Assembly: GCA_019400425.1 (NCBI GenBank)
Contig: JAFREE010000069.1
Coordinates: forward strand, 1-64,000
Reading direction: 5' to 3'
Length of the DNA stretch: 64,000 nt
Origin: Hymenochaete sp. R1
Taxonomy: Eukaryota > Basidiomycota > Agaricomycetes > Hymenochaetales > Hymenochaetaceae
Part shown: positions 57,473-64,000 of the stretch, piece by piece
How the letters are laid out: each line of letters opens with the position of its first letter
How positions within the stretch are numbered: the stretch's first letter is position 1
Made by a program: the position numbers and the translations under genes
Notes under the pieces: generated by a model
What the model was told of the DNA's origin: nothing
What the model saw: the letters and a program-made list of their open reading frames with translations, nothing else
The model's database searches: none

Positions 57473-60400
57473 TTACCACGCAGGTACTGACAACGGGATC
57501 TTTACAGTCGTCTAAGAATCCCAAAATGAATAAGCTTGAGAAAGTTTGATGCGGAATGAAGTAAGCTTACGGCAAGACCCTGGCAAGAAAGTAACATATA
57601 ATCAGCATAGTTCATGAACAATACAGCCACCAACATGAACTTACAGACAAACTTGTTTCTTTGTATTTGACGCTCATATCCGCGGCTGTGAGTCGCATAG
57701 CTTCAATAGCTTCATCTAGTGTTACCCGATAAACACCATCGCTAGCCATCGAGAGTTGGGCCGCTGTCACGGCTTTAACGGCTCCAAGACTATTGCGCTC
57801 CTGAGATGCGCCACAGTCAGTAATAGTAGAAAAAGGGAGAAGCAAGGACATACAATACACGGGACCTGCACCAGCCCGTCAATAGGGTCGCACGTCAATC
57901 CGAGGTTGTGCTCTGGACAGCCCAAATGAATATATCGGAGCGACAGAAGAAAAAACTCATACCAATGCCAATCTCAGCGGCCTGCGTGACTATGTCAATA
58001 CCAGACTGGGTTTGAACGGAGCAAACGAGGGTCACGAACCTGAAGTACCGTTTCGGGAGAAGCTGGATTTGAACAGTCATTGCTGCATTGAGTGTATGGC
58101 TCCTCAGGATTAATGGAAGGAACTAACCTCCCATACAAGCTGCAAATCCCGCACTCGCCATGGAACACGCAACTGAGAAAAAAAATATAAGTGCATTCCG
58201 AGCGTCACAGACGGATCCATCACGTTCCGAATAAATTAGACATACCCCCGACTTCAGCCTGACAGCCACCCTCGGCGGCGGAAATAGTGCTCCCTCGCTT
58301 GAAGAGCATTCCTACAGCCTTCGGTGTCGAGTTCGTCATCATGTACAACAATTGGTGCAGACAGGGGATGTACTAACAGCCGCTGTTAGAAGGAATGTCA
58401 CAATGCTCTTCTCAGGATCGTCGCTGATGAACTAGCCAGGATGAGGTAGTTATGAATGCGCATCGATCCGTGTCAGAAAATAAATCGTTAACTTACTTCT
58501 ACGATGTATTTCAGTACGGCGGGAATTACGCCTGCCGCACCATTGGTGGGTGACGTGACGATTCGACCACCACTTGCATTGACTTCATTCACAGCGATGG
58601 CGTAGCACGAAAGAAAATCTATGGTAGGAAAGAGTGTTTTCCGCTACCGGATAATTCGGATATAAGGAAGCTGATCTCGATAAGTGTGTGGATTTGGTCG
58701 AGCACAACTCACCGGAGGCATCGGTAAAACGGGATGATCCAGGGATCCAATAACCCGTGTTGGGCGCGACGCTGTGATGCGTTTGCCTCCTTTAGTAGGT
58801 GAAGGGTTGAGGTCCCCTTTGTCCTGCTTTAGACCCATACCCGCTGGTGCATCGAGTTCACCAACTGGTTGGGTCCCGGCTGAGATAGATGGCATATGAC
58901 TTCCTGCTATCCCTGGGTAAAATCTGCAAAATAGAGTCAGCAAAATATGGACCTCGTGGATTTTTTTGGGGGGTGGGGGGCTTCACCCTCTCATAAGACG
59001 CCGGTACAGCATCGGGGCTCGGCGTTGAAGTCCAAGCCGGCCAGGAAGCGTCTTCTCGGGAGTGGCGACACCACTCCGAATGCAATTGTCCATCACGCTC
59101 CAGATTTTCATCAGCTTTGATGAAAATCATGTCAAAAAACGAATCTTCGAATGCTTAACGAAGTCTACATACCTTGTCATGGATCTCTTCATCAGAATGG
59201 AAGTTCCTCTCGTTGTCATACACAATTTGCGCTATTGTCATCTATTCATATTTTTAGAAATGAGCATTGGAAATGACTGAATGATGTTTACATTGTGTCG
59301 TTTTGTAAGGGCGAGCAAACTGTCTCCGGAATGGAACGGATACGGGGGAAGTGTCGGGTCTAAGAAAGGGTTTTCGATTTCCTCTTGATGATGCTGGACT
59401 AATCTAGCATGATCGACCTTATGCTTGTCAACTCCCTTGTAATACAAGTTCTCGTCCACTAAAAAATAGTTAGTAAACTTAATGACAACGACAATACGAA
59501 AATAACCTTTGGTCTTCTCATTGACAACAAATCCACCACCAACGCTTTAATTTGACATACGAAGGTTAGAGCACGCTTCAGTTCATCAGAAGGGCCAGCA
59601 TACCTAAAATATTCATTGGTAGCAAGCAACTCTCCGTCTTCTCCAAATACAGAGAACCGCATGCCATTAGGGTGGGTTTTAAGGACCTGATCCCAACGCC
59701 AGAGCATATCCCTATCCATATCATACACGATACGATGCTTGCCTCCGAGCATGAGGTACTTGTTATTAAGAATATCGTTGTATCGCGAAGGAATGGTGCC
59801 GGTATCGATGGTCTCCGGATCTGAGCCTGAGAAACAAACGAGAAGGTGTCAAAAGATTTAAAGAACCGCAGAGATGCGGAATTTGAGAGGGGCCAAGACC
59901 TTCTAGTCCCAGGAGAACGGCTTGCGGAGTGTGATGTCTATTAAAAATGCATGTCCCTTGTTTGCATCTGCGTTGGGCTGAGAGGGGTGAACGTGCTCAC
60001 CCTTTACCGGTTGCAGCCAACGACCCGTATCTATTGGAGATAGATAACTCAGCGAACTTTTCAAGTATCACGCGTAGAGCAAGGCTCACAATGTAATTTT
60101 AACCATCCTGACTTTATCAAGCAATCCGAGCTCCTCCAAATCTTTGATGAAAATCCTGCCCGCGCGCATTGGTCCAACGGTATGCGAACTACTTGGACCG
60201 ACTGTTTTTGATCATAAAAGTCCCATCTTGTTTACTCAGATATGTGTTACGCACCTCCTATACTGAAGAGATCAAAGGTCGAAATTACGGCGTGTTGATT
60301 CTCCTGCGCGCTCCTTTCGTTGCCTTCGCCATCTTTCTTGTCACGGCCGTCTGTGCCAAACCTGGAATGTAGTGCAAAATGCGAATTTGTTGTAGAAAAG

Positions 60401-60552
60401 CTCTTGATGGCCCCTAAAGGCGCTGAAACTTTCGATGTGGGTGTTCGAAGCACCGGATCGAGTCTACGGCCTAAAGGCAAGCAGAATGGTCCCCCGCAGC
60501 CAGCGGAGACGCCAGCCAACTTCAGCAGCCTATGCATCTCACCGCCTCGCAT
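57473..60552 (-). CDS. Iron-sulfur L-serine dehydratase, bacterial SdaA type
   Basis: This enzyme deaminates L-serine to pyruvate using a [4Fe-4S] cluster, unlike the PLP enzymes Cha1/Ilv1. After a leader of about 90 residues, it reads [20 protein letters not shown] and [20 protein letters not shown], then [20 protein letters not shown], the beta-domain signature. [15 protein letters not shown] and [13 protein letters not shown] follow. The alpha domain has [91 protein letters not shown] and [20 protein letters not shown]. Cys residues in EGGCQ, LTCDP and VPCIE are the likely cluster ligands. A low-complexity insert of about 60 residues ([15 protein letters not shown] onward) sits before FLSCYAI. 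A 9-base exon (57571-57579) encodes GLA. The leader is basic and could be mitochondrial, but this is not certain. Confidence 0.92.
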
Positions 60553-62094
60553 GTTGAACGTGTCGGTGATCGATGCGGGTGGAAAGGAATGAGTATGGTG
60601 CTAAATCCGACGTGTAGACGGAGCACCGTGTCCGGTTTCGGGGCTAGACGAACGGGTGTTTGTCTGGGTAACACTCACGGTAGGTGGGGATGTCGGAGAG
60701 GGTCGTGACGTTAGAGAACAGCATTCATGACCGGACTTCAGCAAACTCTGTGCGTGTCAGGCTTAGGAACAAGCGGCAATCGTCTAGTAATGTTCTTGGT
60801 GTCTGGAGCGTTCGCGTCGACAGAGGACCGCGATGGCTGCTACGCGAACTTACTTATATAAGCCGCCTCCTGCCAGATAAGGTTTAACCTTTTCCTGACC
60901 TCTCACAATGTTTTCTTTCGTAAGCTCAAGTAGCTCAAGTTCAAGAGGGAGATTAAAAAAAGGACTTGGATTTCTGGAGGAGTTCAATCTCGTCCGCTTT
61001 TATATACATTCTATTATCGGGTACCATTGACTGATAGTTCCCTCAGAAACTTTCCGCTCCAACGCCTTTCGATTGTCACCAGTACGACTGCCTAGCAGAC
61101 TTTTCGGTAGGACGTGTGAATCATGACAGAGCAAGTGACATGAGGGTTTCCCGCGTCACTTTACGAGCCGCGCAGAATCTAAGAACTCGTCAATCTAGTC
61201 TTCACGCGAGCGAGCCAAAGTACGAGCTGTTTAGCGTCACACCGTGTTCATGACAACAAGCAATCCAATGGGATGGGATGGATGGAATCAGTCAGGATCG
61301 GGATGTTTGCCAGTCTGATGACCGCACGCACTTTCTCATCAATCTAGATGTATCTCTACCTCTCCCTACACACTCGCTCACTTAACCATCGCTGGAAGCA
61401 CTACAAGTAGTATTTACTTCATTTGCCTACCATTTATTCGAGGCCAGTGAGATGACTGATCCGAGTCCCGAGACTATGGGAATGCGCATGGATCCCACTA
61501 CAGGCTCGTACGAAATGAAATTAAAGACGCTTTGCCAATAAGCCCCAATGCAACCTTTATGCGGAGAATTTGAAGGAGGTTTCTCAGAGAGGCGAGAACG
61601 GCGGTGGTTGTCAGGGAGAGTAGGCGGATGACGAGAATGAATAACGGATCTAGGTCAGACGATATCAATGTGGCTGAGACTAGTAGTTTGTAGTGTGTGG
61701 CTGCAAGGGGTGGTCGGTTACTCCGGAGAACCCGTCGAGGCGCGTGGAAGTAGGTTTCATGGATGATGTATCTTTGTTGATCGCCACTGTAGCCAAGGCC
61801 GCAGAGCCGAGGTTAGCATAGAGACCGACTCGAGAGCGGGCAGCAACATGAAGCTCTCTTCTCTGAGTGAGTTGCTAGTGGAAGCCTAAGTGAGAAAGGA
61901 ACTGGCCCTCTCTCTGCTCTGGCTCTGGAATGTGACAGCGCGTGTGACAGTGATCTTTCTCTCTCGACGGCGCGTTCTCTCTCTGGTTTCTCTGGTCCCA
62001 GTCCCCCGACAACGACGGCGCCCTTTCTTTCCCTTCTTCCTTCCATCACCCTCTCCCCCAGTCCTTTCCCCCGCACCGCGCGCTCATCATCATC
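60553..62094. promoter_or_regulatory. Divergent region, serine dehydratase and Bem3-like gene
   Basis: This is 1.5 kb between outward-reading starts. The last 150 bases are strongly C/T-rich and probably form the 5' leader of the Bem3-like gene. A 29-codon open frame with an ATG (61452-61541; MTDPSPETMGMRMD...) lies within it, and several codons are Met. No further gene was recognised. Confidence 0.5.
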
Positions 62095-64000
62095 ATGGAT
62101 CCTGCAACCGCTGCGCGTGTTGCAGCTTCTCCGTCGGCGGCATCTTCTCGTTCGCATTCAACCTCTTCCCCCTCCACTTCTCGTCTCGTGCACTCCGGAT
62201 CCGCTTCAGGGCTCAACGGTGATCAATCAATAATATGCTCGGTTACGACTGTCGACCAAGCCATCGCCGCCCACGCGAACGCACCAGACCCAGCCCGTGC
62301 TGCCCTGGAGGCGGTTTTGCTTGAGCGCAATACCCTCAGCTCTCAGAACTCTCAACTATGGAACCACCTTAAGAAGCAACGTAATAATTACCAGCTCGCC
62401 GTCAGCGACGTCAAACGTCTACGTGGGGAACGCGATGGTCTGAGAGTCAAGTTGGCAAAGTACGAGCATGACGGAAGGGACGAGCATTATGACGGAAGGC
62501 GGTTGCGAACGTCGGCATCGGCAGCCAACATGTCTTCGAATGCGGGCGTGGATACGAACTACGGCGCAAATTCAAGCACAATTTCAGAACCTTCGACAGA
62601 AATGAATATGAAGCATCCAACTATGGCAAGGCATAACTCTGAAGAGTCATCTGGTATGTTTTCATCTCTCTCATCCCCGGCGCCTCACTCAATACCCCCA
62701 AGTTGCGAAGCGTTTGGCATCAAAAGAACACCGTTCTCAACCAGATTCCTTCAGTGTCAGTCACGAACCCTCGAGAAGTCAGCACAATGGAAGAAGCAAC
62801 ACGCACCCTGAATTTTCGATGTCCGACTCGACTAGATCGACTGACACACCCAAATCTTCCATCTTAGCCAACGAGAGTCAGCACACGACGTCTCCACCAC
62901 CTCTGGTTATCCCTTCCCGTGCAGACTCGTATCCATCAGCGTCCACGGGCATTGACGAGGATCCTTCTCCGAGCCAGCATGTTCTGGTGAATGATCACTT
63001 AAAAGACGTCGAGGACCCACTTGGTACCGCAAAGCCGAATCTAAAGAGCGTTGTACCTTCTATCCACGCATCAACTCACAACGATGGAGGTCCACCGCAA
63101 CCCACCGCACAGCACTTTATCCAACCGATCCAGGGTGTTCCATCCTCATCCGTGACTCTTACCCCGAACTATCTGTCGACCGGTTCTCGCAAGGCTTCGC
63201 GGGAGAGTAGAATAACTTTACCGGACGAAGCAAAACGTTACTATGCAACCCTCGCAGAGTCACCGCTTAACTCTCCCAGATTTGCAGGCGGGCCCGATAC
63301 ATGGGGAGGAGGTCGGAGGTCGATAAATGGTGATCATAGTCTTTCTCATGTTCCGGAGGAGAACGATGTGAAAGGCGACGATTCTGCAAGCCCGCGGCCA
63401 TTTCTTGAGCTCGAGACGACCGATGATAGTGAAAGCGAGCATAGAATGAGTAGTGATACTCGAGTCCGCGAAACAGACTCAGATCCAGAAGGGGAAGATA
63501 CCTCCGCCGATCCTAGATATCTTACCGAACAAGACGGTTCATCGGGTCGTGCGGGTCAGATACCAAATGCGCGTGCACCTAGAACAACCACGGCAACGGC
63601 TGATCAGTTCCCCTTGCCTCCTTCCTCTGTCGTATCACCCTTGAGCTCGTCGCCCCAATCACCTACCCACTCGAAAGGTCCGAACGGCATCGCTCATGTT
63701 CAAGCAGTGAATGCAAAAACCAGCGCGTCTTCTGGTAGCCAGTGGTCAATTCAAGTGCCTTCAGTATCATCTGGCACAACACTTGCTCCAGAATCATCTC
63801 GTCGTCGGGAGAAAGCCGATTCCTTCATTCTACCTTCGACATTACCAGCAGCAAGCTTTCGGCAAATGCCGCTTTTGAATACAGATCTGAAGACGACGAC
63901 GGCAGAGGTGTTGGGTAGTCATATCAGGGCGAATAGTAAGGGCAAGGAGGTGCTCAGTTTTGTGATAGCGGTCCACGTTGTTGGGAAGGAATCATGGCAG
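62095..64000 (+). CDS. Bem3-like PX/RhoGAP protein, N-terminal part
   Basis: Bem3-type proteins carry PX, PH and RhoGAP domains and switch off Cdc42 at polarity sites. The gene runs off the right edge, so only the front is seen. The start (MDPATAARVAASPSAASSRS) follows a pyrimidine-rich leader. A coiled segment follows: LEAVLLERNTLSSQNSQLWN and HLKKQRNNYQLAVSDVKRLR. An intron at about 62653-62701 (GTATGTTTTC to CCCCCAAG) leads into a disordered Ser/Pro-rich region of about 390 residues. At the window end a folded domain begins: PLLNTDLKTTTAEVLGSHIR and ANSKGKEVLSFVIAVHVVGK, the start of a PX domain as in fungal Bem3 proteins. PH and RhoGAP domains are expected beyond the edge but are not visible. 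Confidence 0.8.

Noticed and set aside
58950..58985. G-rich run (GGGGGGTGGGGGG) as a possible G-quadruplex
   Set aside because: Only two G tracts are present in an intron of the serine dehydratase gene, too few for a standard quadruplex.

Overview
The window reads as nuclear DNA of a filamentous basidiomycete, most likely an Agaricomycete. Genes are dense and broken by many short GT-AG introns (mostly about 50-65 bases), intergenic gaps are short, and the gene set is fungal: velvet factor, Zn2Cys6 regulator, Clr2-like silencing factor, CYSTM protein, Bem3-like PX protein and Rho3. I rebuilt gene models by hand from splice signals and family motifs. Gene boundaries are mostly firm, while some internal splice sites are provisional. 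No rRNA, tRNA, CRISPR array, plasmid-type element or intact transposon was recognised.

Layout. 1-5 kb: a decayed PP2A scaffold (A-subunit) pseudogene, a ZZ-finger-like protein, and a gene-poor stretch with a hairpin-bearing direct repeat. 5-11 kb: a many-intron MFS transporter, a probable relic of a second one, and a Clr2-like heterochromatin factor. 11.7-17.4 kb: the ribosome-biogenesis factor Bfr2/AATF, divergent from a large acidic AT-hook protein. 18.4-21.7 kb: a tiny CYSTM protein and the sorting nexin Snx41/Atg20. 21.7-23.6 kb: empty. 23.6-32.3 kb: a velvet regulator, TIM23, a mitochondrial TPR protein divergent from TIM23, a P-loop polynucleotide-kinase-like protein, and cytochrome c1. 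32.7-41.2 kb: Thp3-type Sac3/GANP protein, tRNA-splicing endonuclease Sen2 divergent from the dynein intermediate chain, and alanine/serine-glyoxylate aminotransferase. 41.7-44.5 kb: a tandem pair of short-chain dehydrogenases. 44.9-54 kb: clathrin heavy chain, a PQ-loop membrane protein and Rho3. 54.4-60.6 kb: a Zn2Cys6 regulator and a bacterial-type iron-sulfur L-serine dehydratase. 62.1 kb to the edge: the start of a Bem3-like PX/RhoGAP protein.

Most genes are conserved housekeeping functions with no single pathway in common. Loose themes are mitochondrial biogenesis (TIM23, TPR protein, cytochrome c1), vesicle traffic and polarity (Snx41/Atg20, clathrin, dynein, Rho3, Bem3-like), RNA metabolism (Thp3, Sen2, Bfr2), and serine/glyoxylate metabolism (aminotransferase and serine dehydratase). 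I found no convincing new multi-gene system. The observations most worth checking are the PP2A-A pseudogene that kept its introns, three microexons of 9-14 bases (one inside a zinc-cluster motif), a GC-AG intron that distinguishes two tandem paralogs, and two compact divergent promoters carrying repeated motifs.
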